A DNA stretch of 64,000 nt, from assembly GCA_001725945.1 (NCBI GenBank), contig LRMT01000281.1:1-64000 (forward strand), written 5' to 3'. Of the stretch, positions 1 through 10,307 are shown piece after piece (positions within the stretch are counted from its first letter, which is position 1; each line of letters starts with the position of its first letter). The notes under the pieces were generated by a model. The model did not search any database, was not told the DNA's origin, and worked only from the letters and a program-made list of their open reading frames with translations. This DNA is from Cupriavidus sp. UYMMa02A (GTDB taxonomy: Bacteria; Pseudomonadota; Gammaproteobacteria; Burkholderiales; Burkholderiaceae). The position numbers were made by a program, and so were the translations under genes.

Positions 1-374
1 ATGGTCGAAGAAATCGTGCGTTGTTGCTGGGGCGTTGCGATGCGGCCCAGGAGATACATGTTCCCCTCATCCGGCGCGGCGACATTGAGAGCCACGGGGC
101 CTAACGGGGAAAGTCCGGCCGCTCGAAAAACCCAAGCCGTTTCACGGTGACTTAGATGGGAGCCATCAGACAGAATCTGTGGGGTCAGAAGTCCGGCCTG
201 GCGAGCGAGGTCTCGGAGCTGCTGAACAAGTTCCTCGCTAGGACCGTGCGCACCCAGGCGCGGATCACGCTCGAAAGGTATTACTTGATTACGCACGAAC
301 GCTTCGATGCGCCCTGCGATGGCCTTGCCCCGACCGAAATCTGGGGCATGAAAAGCCTGTCTTTGATCAGTCAT
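1..374 (-). CDS. Acyl-CoA dehydrogenase, N-terminal part (runs off left edge)
   Basis: Reading the minus strand from an ATG at 374 gives about 120 residues open to the window edge. A GGAG ribosome-binding site sits just upstream (around 385). The segment APDEGNMYLLGRIATP is characteristic of acyl-CoA dehydrogenase family members of the ACAD10/11-like type, which oxidise acyl-CoA thioesters using FAD and pass electrons to ETF. The N-terminal all-helical domain is present; the FAD-binding beta domain and catalytic C-terminus lie outside. Around positions 14-22 the frame appears to slip: reading one frame over gives ARFLRP, the expected family continuation after the QQQR stretch, so two bases of a CG repeat are probably missing. 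Substrate cannot be inferred. Confidence 0.75.
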   Translation of the reverse strand, partial: MTDQRQAFHAPDFGRGKAIAGRIEAFVRNQVIPFERDPRLGAHGPSEELVQQLRDLARQAGLLTPQILSDGSHLSHRETAWVFRAAGLSPLGPVALNVAAPDEGNMYLLGRIATPQQQRTISST

Positions 375-1047
375 GCGAATCTCCTGAAGTTTTGCTTTGG
401 TCGGGCGCAGGCGAGTGGCTGTGTTCGAAGCTCATCGCCGTCGGAAGGCCCGACCCATGATCTCTCTATGTCACCATCCCATTATTGTACACGAGTACCA
501 TAACAGAATCGTGGTTTCACGTAAACGCGTGCATGGGGCGAATGCCTTCGCCGACGGGATGGAAGTTGCGGCCGATCACCGAGGCCGTTGCATCGCTGAC
601 GCGCCTTTTTCGGGATGCGGCTTATCACATCGCCGCCAGCGCTGGGTCCGCCGGCGCTCGGAATCTACCGAGAGCCTGAAACGTGGCCGGGGCAGTGAAC
701 GTGATAGGAGGCCGCGCCAAATCTGGGGCTGACTAAGCGGCAAGGCGGAGGTGTTCTCCTTCGGAGATGGAGGGATACCATCGTTCAACGGCGATCGGAG
801 TTGGTCGTTGAGCACGGCCGTCCGGAAGTTGTGGGCATGCCGCCGGCCGGAGCGGTATCACCACGCGAACTCAGTCCACCTCGCGCAGATTTGATTTCGA
901 TACAGGCGCCCAGTGGGATCTGTGCGACTCCAAACGCCGATCGCGCCGATATTGCTAACATGCCTGTCTCCGGATGCTTTTGGAACTGGTCCGGAAGTAT
1001 TTTCACTATGACGGCGGGGGGACCGCTCTGCTTAGGCTCACGTCACT
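375..1047. other. No gene recognised; decayed mobile-DNA zone
   Basis: This stretch holds the promoter region of the acyl-CoA dehydrogenase (about 385-530) and several short ORFs on both strands. None has a credible ribosome-binding site or recognisable motifs. It borders a transposase-like fragment and a truncated integrase, so it is most simply remnant insertion DNA. Confidence 0.4.
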
Positions 1048-1413
1048 TTGGGGGCGCGCCAGGAGGCGCTACCAGCAGGCCAGAACAGGAGCAAGCCAGG
1101 ACCGCTGTCTTATGAGGAGAGACTTAGCAAGGCAGAGGCGTTTCTCAATGGGAAAAAGACGTTCAAATGTCGGGCTCCGGTGGGGCCGCTTGACATCAAG
1201 AAGTTCGCCAGAGGGCTGAAAGAGTTCTGGGCTCGTGGTAGACAGACCTATCCGGCGTTGCGCCGACTGGAAAGCCTGGGCTGGGATCTGGACGCTGAGG
1301 CCAGCCCCGAGGAGGCCAAATTCCTCGGCAAGCTCGAGGAGTTCGTTGTCTACCTGGACAACAACCGGCACTTCACAGGACTTCACGGAAATACCGCAGC
1401 TGCTGCTGATTGA
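1048..1413 (+). pseudogene. Fragment resembling the C-terminal half of a transposase
   Basis: The frame encodes a charged, helical stretch (YEERLSKAEAFLNGKKTF ... FVVYLDNNRHF). From memory this resembles the segment that in ISKra4-type and related transposases precedes a conserved IPNYGERYR block. That block is absent: after NNRHF the frame runs into unrelated sequence and stops at 1413. There is no good ribosome-binding site. I read it as a truncated transposase remnant; the family assignment is tentative and a hypothetical protein remains possible. Confidence 0.35.
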
Positions 1414-1678
1414 TCTGTCGCATGTCGCCCCCCCCAAGCGAAGTGTGACGCCGGGGTAACCACACATGAACTGTGCCGATCTTGCTCGACGCGCCGGGTG
1501 GCCACATTGGCGCGGCCTGTTCCGGCTGACGACCGGATGGAACTCGCCTGCGGCCGCATGGTGGCGGGAATCGATGCGTTGCTCAAAGGGGAACAAAGGG
1601 TGGACACAGTTGCTGTTGATTGAATGGACCGGCTCTGCCACTATCAGTGGCACCAAACAGCGAAATTACACGCAATAA

Positions 1679-2520
1679 TTACCGCACGGAACAGGCGCAT
1701 GCGCCTCCCTTCCTCATTCGGCGCTGAGCACGCTCGTCGAGCCAGGCAGCTAGCGCCAACCACACCTCTGCCGAAACCGCGCGATCGACGTCGATTGCGT
1801 CGGCAACCCGCCTCGTGCGCAGCAGGCCCTCCCACGGATTGCTGTGGAGATAGCCCTGCGCGACGAGCCAGCCGCACAGGCCCGCGAGCACAGTCTCAGC
1901 ATAGGCAGCGCTGCGCGGACTCAGGAACCCCGTGAACAGCCGCCACGCCGGGTTGTGGAGCACTGCGCCAGGTACGGTTACCACGCGCGGCACCTGCGGT
2001 CCACGCCAGCGGGCTGCCGGTTGCGGGTCGGCCGGGATTCGATACGCGAGGCAGTCGTCGGCGAGCGCGTCGGCAAACGCCTTACCAACGCTCAAGGATC
2101 ACCCATGCGAGAAATCGCTCAGCCTCCTTTCGGTAGGCGCGGCGAGTGGTAGACGCCTCCGGCCACTGCGACAGCCAACTACTGATCGCCTCGTAGTCGT
2201 CACGAGCTCGAATCATGCAGCTCTCGACCGGCGCTCGGTTCGCGCCTGCCCTGCCGTCGAGAGCGTCCGGGAGCTGCATCACCTCGAACGGCAGTGGGGC
2301 TGCCTCGTCCCTGCAGCGTTTGGGACCGGTCGCCGTCATCAGAGGCTTCCCGGTGACGTGCACACCCAGCGTGCCTAGCGCCTCCCTATGGCTGGCTAGA
2401 AACGCAACTAGGCGCGAGGCTGCCAGCGGCCCCACTCGCGGCACGTGGCGCCACCAGCTGCGCCCGCGCGCGTTGGCAAGCGCCACTAGGTCGGCCAGCG
2501 TGCCGATACCCGCTGCCTGA
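1679..2520 (-). pseudogene. Truncated DUF3701-type tyrosine integrase
   Basis: Two overlapping minus frames (about 2520-2082 and 2095-1679) join into the N-terminal half of a site-specific integrase. The DUF3701-like region (WWRHVPRVGPLAASRL, with LQAAGIGTLADL just upstream) is followed by the core-binding domain (TTRRAYRKEAERFLAW, then SPRSAAYAETVLAGL and GYLHSNPWEG). These are typical of large Burkholderiales integrases that carry DUF3701 before the SAM-like domain. The frame breaks near 2090, and the protein stops at 1679 before the catalytic domain, so the R-H-R-Y residues are all missing. It is therefore a dead remnant, consistent with an old integrative element or island edge. Confidence 0.75.
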
Positions 2521-2943
2521 AGGCGACGCCCGCCGCAGCTAGAAAACGCTGCTCGGAGCAGTGCACCCAGCGATCAGCGGCAGTCGTGATTCTTTCCTAG
2601 CACTCCCAACCGGCGCCACGCTAGTCCAACCGTCGGGATCTACGTCACATAACGTCGCTATTCTATGTCGGCAACTTTCCGTCGCGGCCATTTTGTTTTG
2701 GTAACTTTCGGCGCCATTCGCGAAGACGGAAAGTACGCGAGATTCACCAAGAGCCGTTGAGGATTGCGGCTTCCTGCACTTAGTCCAGGTCACTAACTTT
2801 ACGTTAGAGGACTCAGGTCTGCACGCTGCAGGTTCTTCTTGGGCGATGAGCCCGCCGGCGGCCCGATGCAGTTACTTCCGATCTACCTGGATTGCTAATG
2901 GGCGTGGAGTTCGGCCTCCTTGCGAGGCACGCCGCGGTACGTT
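2521..2943. other. Intergenic stretch, no gene recognised
   Basis: Lower GC than the flanks. Two similar short segments (AACTTTCCGTCGCGGCCATT and TAACTTTCGGCGCCATTC, about 2669-2720) occur close together. I see no complete terminal inverted repeats, RNA gene or coding frame. Confidence 0.35.
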
Positions 2944-3174
2944 CTATTTTAGCTTGCTGGAATTCTCAACCTTGGCGAACACGCGAGCCTGAATTGCATC
3001 CATGACTGCCAGGACCTGCGCATCAGGATGACCACTGGCCGTGACTCCGGTAGCATTCTTAGGCTTTGCGCCCAGCGGATAGAAAACAAAGACCGATTCG
3101 GATGTACCTGCTGTTTCCTTTTTCAGTTGCCGATTGAGCGCTTTCAGATACCGCTTCTTGGTGGACTTGGACAT
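2944..3174 (-). CDS. Small lysine-rich hypothetical protein (76 aa)
   Basis: A 76-residue protein with a strongly basic N-terminus (MSKSTKKRYLKALNRQLKK) and a C-terminal part ending in ENSSKLK. No signal peptide, membrane segment or recognised domain. Its base composition is lower in GC than the metabolic genes nearby, matching the mobile-DNA surroundings. Function unknown. It could be a cargo gene of the decayed element. Confidence 0.45.
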   Translation of the reverse strand: MSKSTKKRYLKALNRQLKKETAGTSESVFVFYPLGAKPKNATGVTASGHPDAQVLAVMDAIQARVFAKVENSSKLK

Positions 3175-3442
3175 AGGCTTTACTCAGAAGAACTGATCAC
3201 AGTATGGTTGGCCACAAGGTCCACGGCGGCATAGCCAGGCCTGGCAGCAACTTGCGTAACGCTTTTAGTGTAGACGTCTCAGCCACTTTCAATCGGCAAC
3301 TACACGCAACGGGACGCTGTCTGGGCCTCGCGCTCACTGCTCAGTGGCACCTGCAACGCCTTAGGCAGCCCGTCCCATGACGACCTGCCCTCCAAACCGA
3401 AGATTTATGCGTAGTGGATCAACTGCGCCATGGTAGTGAGGC

Positions 3443-4000
3443 ATGACACCAGACCGGATCATGATTATCAGGCACGCAGAAAAACCTATCGGTGACAGCA
3501 CCGGGCTGGGCATTGACGCCAATGCGCGACAGACCCGGAGAGCCTCACCGTCCGCGGGTGGCAGCGCGCCGGGGCGTTGGCCCGGCTCTTTTGCCCCAAT
3601 GATGAAGTGTCTTCGGCGCGCTGGAGGCCTGCTGCCGTGTTCGCGACTGGCAGCGGTCCCGGCAGCAAGAGCAAGAGATCCATGCAGACCGTTGCACCTT
3701 TGGTTGCCCTGCTGAAGGCAGCCTCGCACGTACATTACGTCGACAGGCACTTGAAGGACGATCATAAGGCACTGATGACCGAGGTGCTGACCCAGACGGG
3801 CGTTGTTCTGATTGCCTGGGAGCATAAGGTTCTGCCTTCTCTCCCTACATGTCTTCCCGAGGCTCCCACGGTACCTGCGCAATGGCCGGACGACCGCTAT
3901 GACATGGTGTGGATTTTGATCGACGCCCGCCGGCTGGTCGTTTACACAGTGTCCGCAACTACTGCTCGCAGGGGATTCGGCGATACCAATCTCCACGTGA
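3443..4000 (+). CDS. Histidine phosphatase (phosphoglycerate mutase-like), two frame breaks
   Basis: Three plus-strand frames join into one protein of about 186 aa. The first holds the phosphohistidine motif MIIRHAEKP near the start. After a break near 3520-3545 the second (from GWQRAGALARLFCP) carries the body, with WPDDRYDMVW near the end. After a break near 3935 the third gives FTQCPQLLLAGDS and a stop at 3998-4000. This architecture fits the small RHG-family phosphatases with an RHAEKP motif; substrate unknown. The gene converges on the mutase gene that ends at 4164. The breaks look like missing bases, but true decay cannot be excluded because the gene adjoins degenerate DNA. Confidence 0.6.
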
Positions 4001-4163
4001 CCGGTTGCCTGCGAGATCACCAATTGTCGGTCAATCCGAGGCTGTGCCCCGGTTGCGCGAAGAACAGGCTTCGCACGGAGTGCAGCCAGTTGCTCCCCTA
4101 CGGCTGCTCTTGCACAAGGCCTGAATCGGGCAGCTACAAGCTACCCAGCCGCAAAACGGATCC

Positions 4164-6266
4164 CTAATCGGTCGCAACCTGATGCAGTTGCATCCCGACA
4201 CCTTGATCCTTTGCGGTCAGCACCATCACGATCTCCGTGACGATTTGCTCTAGTGGCGTCCCCGGCCCATAGATGCCGCGGACGCCTGCCAGCGCCAGGC
4301 GCGCCGGTGCGCCACTGGAATAATCCCGCCGACAAATACCGGCAAGGCACCCCCGCGCTGCCGAAGGGCCTCGAGCAACTCAGACACATAGGCAAGATGC
4401 GCACCGCCGAGCGTCGAGATGCCAATGCGTCGACGTCGCCATCGCGGACTTGCGCCGCAACAGCCTCAGCCGACTGGAACAACGGCGTGAGCCTGACCTG
4501 GAAGCCGGCATCGCTCAACGCGGCGGCGACCGCCTTCGCGCCGCGATCGTGCCCGTCCTGCCCAAGCTTCGCCACCAGGATGCGCGGTGCGCGCCCGAGC
4601 GTCGTACGCAGCCACCTGACACGGTCGCAAGCCGCCGCCCAGTTCGCATTCCCGGCGCGGACAGCGCCGTAGTGCGCCTTGTCATAGGCCAGTTGCGCAG
4701 CGTAGCGCGGCCAGACCTCAAGCAAGGCACGCGTGCATTCGCCAACTGTCGCCCGGCAGCGCATGGCGTCGATGGCGCAGGCCAGCAAGTTCCTGTCAGC
4801 GCCGTGCGCGGCTTGCGCCAGTGCACCCAGGGCCTGCCTGACTGCAGGCTCGTCCCGCTTTGCACGCAACGTCGCCAACCGATTCGCCTGCTCGGCGCGA
4901 ACGCGGCTGCCATCGACTTCCAGGCACGCTGGTGGCGCTTCGTCGTCATCCTGGAAACGATTGACGCCGACCACGACCTCGTCTCCGGCATCGATCCGCG
5001 CCTGCATCCGCAGGGCATTCCGGTGAATGCGCTGCTGGACCCAGCCGGATTCCAGTGCCGCGAGCACGCCCCCTTGCGCATCGATCTCGCCGAGGATAGA
5101 CAGAACGGCGTCGACCATGCGCCCTGTCAACGATTCGACCAGATAGGAGCCTGCCCACGGATCCGCCACGTCACACAGGTCAAACTCATGCTGGAGGATC
5201 AATTGCGTGTCGCGCGCGATACGCGCCGCCTGCGCGCTCGGCAGGGCCAAGGCCTCGTCGAACCCGTTGGTATGCAGCGATTGCGTGCCGCCGAAAATCG
5301 CCGCCATGCCTTCGATCGTGGTACGAGCAATATTGTTGTGGGGCGACTGTGCCGCTAACGTCCACCCGGAGGTCTGGCAGTGCATCCGCATCGCCGTGGC
5401 ACGGGCAGTGGTGCCGCCCCTTTCGCGGACGATGTCGTGCCACAGCAGCCGGGCAGCGCGCAGCTTGGCGATCTCCATGTAGAACTGCTTGCCGACGCCG
5501 AAGAAAAAACTGAGGCTGCCACAGAAGGCGTCGACATCGAGGCCCCGGGCGCGCAGCGCATCGACATAGGTCCGCGCGTTAGCCAGCGTCAGCGCGAGTT
5601 CCAGCGCCGGGTCTGCCCCGGCTTCCTGGAAGTGGTAGCCTGATACCGACATGCCGTGGAACTTCGGGGCGTGCGTGGCCAGCCATTCGACCACGTCCGT
5701 GGCGATCCGCAACGACGGCTCAGGGGCATGGATCCAGGTATTACGGACCATGAACTCCTTCAGGATGTCGTTCTGGATGGTGCCGCGCAGCCGGTCGTAC
5801 GGCACGCCGGCTTCCTCCGCCGCGACCAGGAAGGCCGCCAGGACGGGCAGCACCGCCCCGCTCATCGTCATCGACACCGAAACCTGGTCTAACGGTATGC
5901 CGTCGAACAAGCGACGCATATCGTCGACCGAGTCGATGGCCACGCCAGCCATGCCGACGTCGGCCGCCACCTCGGGCTCGTCTGAATCATAGCCGCGATG
6001 AGTTGGCAGGTCGAACGCAACCGACAGGCCCTGTGCCCCTTGCATCAGGGATTGCCGATACGCCAGGTTCGACGTCGCGGCGTCGCCGTACCCTGCATAC
6101 TGCCGTATCGTCCACGGGCGTGCCGATACATACTCGGGTAAGGCCCGCGCACAAAGGGTGCCTCGCCAGGCATGCCGCCGAGATGGCTCAGGCCGGCAAG
6201 ATCCTCCGGGCCATACACGGGTTTCAGGGGCGCCCCGACGCGCTGCTCGTCCCATTCCGGATTCAT
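4164..6266 (-). CDS. Methylmalonyl-CoA mutase, single-chain with B12 domain
   Basis: Adenosylcobalamin-dependent isomerase interconverting succinyl-CoA and methylmalonyl-CoA. The N-terminal barrel starts with RPWTIRQYAGY. Tyr in the TIRQYAG segment is the methylmalonyl-CoA-type residue, where isobutyryl-CoA mutases have Phe. GLSVAFDLPTHRGYDSD and SGYHFQEAGA follow. The C-terminal cobalamin domain has QDGHDRGAK near residue 570, whose His ligates cobalt. Start ATG at 6266 overlaps the previous gene's stop by 4 nt. Breaks occur near 6130 and at two or more sites between 4280 and 4400. The true C-terminus (YGPGTPLEQIVTEIV, ending QLHQVATD) is in another frame and stops at 4164. Repaired length is about 700 aa, normal for the family. 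It is the last gene of the Nit1C operon. Confidence 0.85.
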
Positions 6267-7102
6267 CGTTGCCTCGCGCGCTTGCGGGTCACGACATCCG
6301 CGATCTTCTCGCCGTCGGCAGCGCGCCGGATCTCACACCAATGCGCCAGCCCCGTCTCGTCTTCGCGCAGAGCCGAGAAGGTCAGTTCCAGGGCCTCGCC
6401 AACATTGACGTTACCGTGGAAAAACAGGTCACGCTCAAACACGGTCGGGGGATCCGCATGGCCGCGCCATTGCCATTCGGCCCGATCAACCATCGCCTGG
6501 AAGCTGGCGAAATACAGGAGGTCGGCACCATTGAAGTCGTTGTATGGGCACGGCAGGTAGCTGACAGCGTGACACGCGCGATCCTGCTCTTGCCGCAGGC
6601 CGAGGTGGATGCCCCACTCACCGCCACGGAAGTGCCTGGCAGCCTGCGACAGGCTGGTGGCCTCCCCCGATGGCGCGACATCGGTCCAGTTCGCGGCCAC
6701 CGTCGGCATCGCGCGCACCACGGAGCGATTGTCCCGCTCGCGCGCCCGTCGGATAAAGGTGGAGAGCATCGTCACAGTGGCGCGGCGTGCTCCATCCGGT
6801 GATGCCACCACATGCCTGCTGAGGCGCTTTACACCGCCTGCAGGCACCATGTGAGAGTCCAGCGTGAATTCGCCATGCTCCCGGATCCTGTCCAACGCCG
6901 CATCGCGTACGCGCACGGCGGTGAAGGCCGCATAGACAGGATTGCCCTCGCGGTCACGGAAGTCCGGCATGGCAAGGCCGGCACCCGCAGCCAGCTGGCG
7001 CCAGTGCAGGTCACCGCAGGTCTTCAGCAGCCAGTTTTCCGACAGGCCGGTGTAGGCCAGTTGCGGCATGCCGGCGATATGTTGCGAGCGAACGGCTTTC
7101 AT
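6263..7102 (-). CDS. LnmK/Pnap_2097-type acyltransferase-decarboxylase homologue
   Basis: About 279 aa, intact. The segment LSENWLLKTCGDLHW near the N-terminus and FFHGNVNVGEALELTF near the C-terminus match the LnmK / Pnap_2097 biosynthetic family as I remember it. LnmK is a hotdog-fold enzyme that takes methylmalonyl-CoA, loads an acyl carrier protein and decarboxylates it to propionyl-ACP. No carrier-protein gene is visible here, so the acceptor is unknown. The start is ATG at 7102, one nucleotide after the nitH stop (TGA-G-ATG). The gene's own stop overlaps the mutase start (ATGA). Next-door methylmalonyl-CoA mutase could supply the substrate; that link is inference. Confidence 0.7.
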   Translation of the reverse strand: MKAVRSQHIAGMPQLAYTGLSENWLLKTCGDLHWRQLAAGAGLAMPDFRDREGNPVYAAFTAVRVRDAALDRIREHGEFTLDSHMVPAGGVKRLSRHVVASPDGARRATVTMLSTFIRRARERDNRSVVRAMPTVAANWTDVAPSGEATSLSQAARHFRGGEWGIHLGLRQEQDRACHAVSYLPCPYNDFNGADLLYFASFQAMVDRAEWQWRGHADPPTVFERDLFFHGNVNVGEALELTFSALREDETGLAHWCEIRRAADGEKIADVVTRKRARQR

Positions 7103-7103
7103 C

Positions 7104-8387
7104 TCATGCGGCCAGTGCGGTGTCGCGCCCGTACGCTGCAATCAGGCTGGCCAGGTACTCCGCGTCGCGCGCGACGCCCGAGAAGCGTCCTGACCCCCAC
7201 GTGTGCAGCCACGGCAGGCCCAGGAAGTACAGGCCGGCTTGAGCGGTCACGCCGCGCTCGTGGCCCGGATGGCCGCGGCCGTTGAAGACCGGGACCTCCA
7301 GCCAGTGGAAGTCGGGCCGAAACCCGATGCACCAGATGATGGTACTGACGCCCGTTGCCTGTGGATCGAGTGCGGTGCGTTCCCCCTCCGGCACCCATAC
7401 CGGCTCATAGACACTGCCCGGCGGCGCCTCGATGCCTCGTTCGGCGATGAACTTGTCGATACTCGCGTTGATGCGGTTGTAAGTCGCGTCGGCATCGTCA
7501 AGGCTCTGGCGCAGGTCCGGCGCAAAATGCAACTGCCCGTCGCGGTAGTCTTCCAGCACGCCGTACAGCTCCATGCCTTCGGTGGCAAACCGGCGCAGGT
7601 CGATATCGCGCCCGCCATCGCGGCCGGTCACATAGTGATTGGTGTTGTCGCGCACGCCCTCGCGCAGCGGATGTTCGGTGACGGGCAAGTCGTAGTACTT
7701 CATGTCGGCAAGCCAGTCGACCACATCGCGGCCGCGATAAAAGCGCGCGCAGCGCGGCGCTTCACCAACCGCGAGAACCACCTTGCGCCCGGCCAGATGC
7801 AGGTCTTCGGCAATCTGCGCACCCGACTGTCCGGATCCCACCACCAGCACAGCGCCTTCCGGCAGGTCCTGCGGGGACCGGTAATCCGCGGATTGGATCT
7901 GGCGGATCGAAGCCGGCAGTCGCTCGGCCATGCGCGGCACGATCGGCGTGTGGTAGCCACCGGAAGCAACGACCACCTGATCGGCGCTGAATGCGCCTCG
8001 GCTCGTCACGACCAGATAACCGCCCTGCGGCCTCGGCTTGACGCTCAGTACGGCGGTATATTCGAGCACCGGCGCTGCCACGGCCGCGATAAAGCCATCC
8101 AGGTAGGCAATGATCTCGTCCTTCTTCATGAATCCGTGCGGATCGTCGCCGCGGTACGGGTACCCTGGCAGCGCACATTGCCAGTTCGGCGTGACCAGGC
8201 AGAATGCGTCCCAGCGCTGTGTGCGCCATGTATGGGTAAGCGTATGCTTCTCCAAGATCAGGTGTTCGATCCCGGCCTGCTTCAGGTAGTAGCTGACGGA
8301 CAGGCCGGCCTGTCCGCCGCCCACCACGATCACCGGGACGTGACGGGGCTCGGCGTTGACGGGCGTATCGATGCTATTGCTAGTCAT
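7104..8387 (-). CDS. nitH: NitH: flavin-dependent oxidoreductase (MSMEG_0569 family)
   Basis: About 427 aa, intact. Flavoprotein monooxygenase-like: FAD Rossmann motif VVGGGQAGLSVSYYL at residues 23-37 and a second dinucleotide motif VVGSGQSGAQ near residue 180 for NADPH. These are typical of class B flavin monooxygenases and their relatives. It matches the MSMEG_0569 family, the flavoprotein of the conserved Nit1C cluster. The cluster is known to be needed for growth on cyanide in Pseudomonas fluorescens NCIMB 11764, but the reaction of this subunit is not established. The ATG at 8387 has an upstream AGGAAA. The gene is translationally coupled to the LnmK-like gene downstream. Confidence 0.85.
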   Translation of the reverse strand: MTSNSIDTPVNAEPRHVPVIVVGGGQAGLSVSYYLKQAGIEHLILEKHTLTHTWRTQRWDAFCLVTPNWQCALPGYPYRGDDPHGFMKKDEIIAYLDGFIAAVAAPVLEYTAVLSVKPRPQGGYLVVTSRGAFSADQVVVASGGYHTPIVPRMAERLPASIRQIQSADYRSPQDLPEGAVLVVGSGQSGAQIAEDLHLAGRKVVLAVGEAPRCARFYRGRDVVDWLADMKYYDLPVTEHPLREGVRDNTNHYVTGRDGGRDIDLRRFATEGMELYGVLEDYRDGQLHFAPDLRQSLDDADATYNRINASIDKFIAERGIEAPPGSVYEPVWVPEGERTALDPQATGVSTIIWCIGFRPDFHWLEVPVFNGRGHPGHERGVTAQAGLYFLGLPWLHTWGSGRFSGVARDAEYLASLIAAYGRDTALAA

Positions 8388-8444
8388 GGCATGGTTTCCT
8401 TGATGCGAATGTCGTTCGGTCACGGCGTCGGCCGTGATGACTTG

Positions 8445-8732
8445 CTAGCGGCCGAAGCCGATCACATGCACGGTAGCGCCAGGCCACTCGTGGAATCTTG
8501 CTGCGTTTTCCTCGATCACCTGCAGTTGATCCATGGCAGATGAGCAGGCATAGCCGTACTTCTTACGTACGCGCTCAGAAGCCTGGCCCAACGCAAGGCG
8601 AGCAAGGTGGACGAACTCCGCTAACGAATAGGTGCGGCCGGCGTCGAGATGCTCGGTCACGACCGATGACGGCGAATAGCAGAGCGCTTCGCTCTGGTCT
8701 GGCCAGCGAATGCGAAAACGCGTGACGGGCAT
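8445..8732 (-). CDS. nitG: NitG: MSMEG_0570 family small protein (95 aa)
   Basis: A 95-residue soluble protein (MPVTRFRIRWPDQSEALCYS ... VIGFGR), recognised as the MSMEG_0570 'nitrogen starvation response' family that accompanies the Nit1C nitrilase cluster. It contains no catalytic motif I can name. It begins 3 nt after the nitF stop and lies between nitF and nitH, its usual place in the cluster. Its role is unknown; a chaperone or accessory role is only a guess. Confidence 0.85.
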   Translation of the reverse strand: MPVTRFRIRWPDQSEALCYSPSSVVTEHLDAGRTYSLAEFVHLARLALGQASERVRKKYGYACSSAMDQLQVIEENAARFHEWPGATVHVIGFGR

Positions 8733-8735
8733 GGC

Positions 8736-9747
8736 TTAATCTCCTTGCATGGCAAGTGAACCTGCGCAAGCATCGGCCCGCGCTGGCAGGATGAAGGTTG
8801 CGTCGCCGAAATCCCATAGCAACGCCGATTCCCCACGGTGGGCAATCGACACGCGCGAGGTATTGTCGAACCTGCCGATGGACGCGCACGTGATGTCCCG
8901 CGCCTGGAAGCGTGCGATGACTTCCTGCACATCGCGCTCATCCACGGCGAGCAGGAACCATAGCTGGGGAAGGCGCTCAGCCAACGGAGCAGGGGTACAT
9001 CCAGCGGCATCGGCACGGCGTCGAGGTCGATGCGCCCACCGACGCGGGAGCACTCCATCAGCATCAGCGCCGTGCCCGCAACGCCCGCCATGCTGATGTC
9101 CTTGGCGGCCGCGCACAAGCCGGCTTCGGCGAGCGCGGGAAGGATCTCCAGGTCGGCGCGCAGGCGCTCGCCTGGCGCACTGGTGGACGCGTTCCAGTAG
9201 GGATAGGGCTCTTCAAAGGCACCACGCAGGTCCACGGCCATCAACAGGTGCTGGCCTGGGCGCGCCGCGAAGCTTGACAGCAGCCGGCGTGCGCGGCCAA
9301 GGATGGCCACTGCCAGCTGGTCGCCATCACTCCTGGCATTGCTGTGCCCGCCGACGACCGGCACGCCATAGGCGGCCGATGCGGCAGCCATGCCTCGGAT
9401 CACTTCCGCGGCACCGTCGATGCCGTCGCTCCAGATGGCATCGACCACCGCCAGCGGCCGGCCGCCCATCGCATAGATATCGCTGACATTCACCATTACC
9501 GCGCTGTACCCGGCAAACCATGGCATGGCGCGCAGGAACTCGCCGACCATGCCTCGATCGCGAACAGCAGATGTCCGGCACCGTCCGCAATCGCGGCACA
9601 GTCATCGCCCAGCACGATGCCGCGCTCTTCGGCACCTTGCCCGGCCGGCAGCGCATGCTTCAATATTGAGAGCATGCCCGCAATATCGGTCTTGTGGCCG
9701 AAGCCGCGGCCAGTCCTCAGCGCCGTTGCCAGATCCGCCGCGTTCAT
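8736..9747 (-). CDS. nitF: NitF: sll0787-type AIR synthase-like protein, two frame breaks
   Basis: Joined from three frames into about 337 aa. The PurM/SelD-like fold is visible in GIVLGDDCAAI (residues about 43-53), MVNVSDIYAMGGRP and VVGGHSNARSDG, which correspond to the ATP-binding and metal-binding loops of AIR synthase and selenophosphate synthetase relatives. Breaks near 9545 and near 8990; after the second, the C-terminal part (LAVDERDVQEVIARF ... FILPARADACAG) continues to the stop at 8736. Members of this superfamily activate amides or oxygens by phosphorylation. The substrate in Nit1C clusters is unknown. The start overlaps the nitE stop by 4 nt. Confidence 0.8.
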
Positions 9748-10307
9748 GGCGCCCTCCTCTCCTCAATTACCAGTCCGGCCAAAGGCGTGTGGCAAGGCGG
9801 ATAGTGGTTAAGGTCAGCCACCATCAGGTGATGACGCCGGCCCAGCAGCACTTCCTCCTGCAACGTGGTCCAGTGCAGGCGCCGAAACAGGGGCACGTTC
9901 TGGCTCTGCACATGCGCCAGGAAGCGCCGGCAGCCGATCGCGTGGGCACTGCTGACTGCCAGGCGGATCAGCGTCGCGCCGATGCGCCCCTGCCGGCGGT
10001 ACGGTGCGGCGACCGCCAGCCGCGAGCCGTACCAGACGCCGGATTCGCTTTCGTGGATACGTACGGTGCCGACAACCTCGCCTTGCCCAGGCGACTGGTC
10101 CGGATCGGTCTTGAGCGCGACCAGCAACTGCGCCACGTCGTCGATGGCATCACGGTCGTCATCGGCAAAAAGCTGCTGCTCTTCGCAGAACACCGCGCGG
10201 CGTAACGCGTGAGCCTGTTCCGTTTCCTGGCGCGTATCGGCCCAGCGGATCCGGTACACAGGGATCTCCGGGATCGCCGGAACTTCGACACAAAGATCGC
10301 GGCTCAT
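9744..10307 (-). CDS. nitE: NitE: MSMEG_0567/sll0786 family N-acetyltransferase
   Basis: 187 aa, intact. GNAT fold: the acetyl-CoA-binding segment is AAPYRRQGRIGATLIR (residues about 118-133), following the beta strand GSRLAVAA. EQAHALRRAVFCEEQQLF near residue 33 is the typical N-terminal helix. It matches the nitrogen-starvation-type acetyltransferase of the Nit1C cluster. It overlaps nitD upstream and nitF downstream by about 4 nt each, so all three are probably translated in a coupled way. The acceptor substrate is unknown. Confidence 0.85.
   Translation of the reverse strand: MSRDLCVEVPAIPEIPVYRIRWADTRQETEQAHALRRAVFCEEQQLFADDDRDAIDDVAQLLVALKTDPDQSPGQGEVVGTVRIHESESGVWYGSRLAVAAPYRRQGRIGATLIRLAVSSAHAIGCRRFLAHVQSQNVPLFRRLHWTTLQEEVLLGRRHHLMVADLNHYPPCHTPLAGLVIEERRAP

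Noticed and set aside
576..815. 79-codon minus ORF near the left edge
   Set aside because: No ribosome-binding site, basic low-complexity composition and no recognisable domain; likely non-coding remnant DNA.
4450..5358. 302-codon plus-strand ORF within the mutase gene
   Set aside because: Shadow of the minus-strand mutase, which has clear B12-enzyme motifs.
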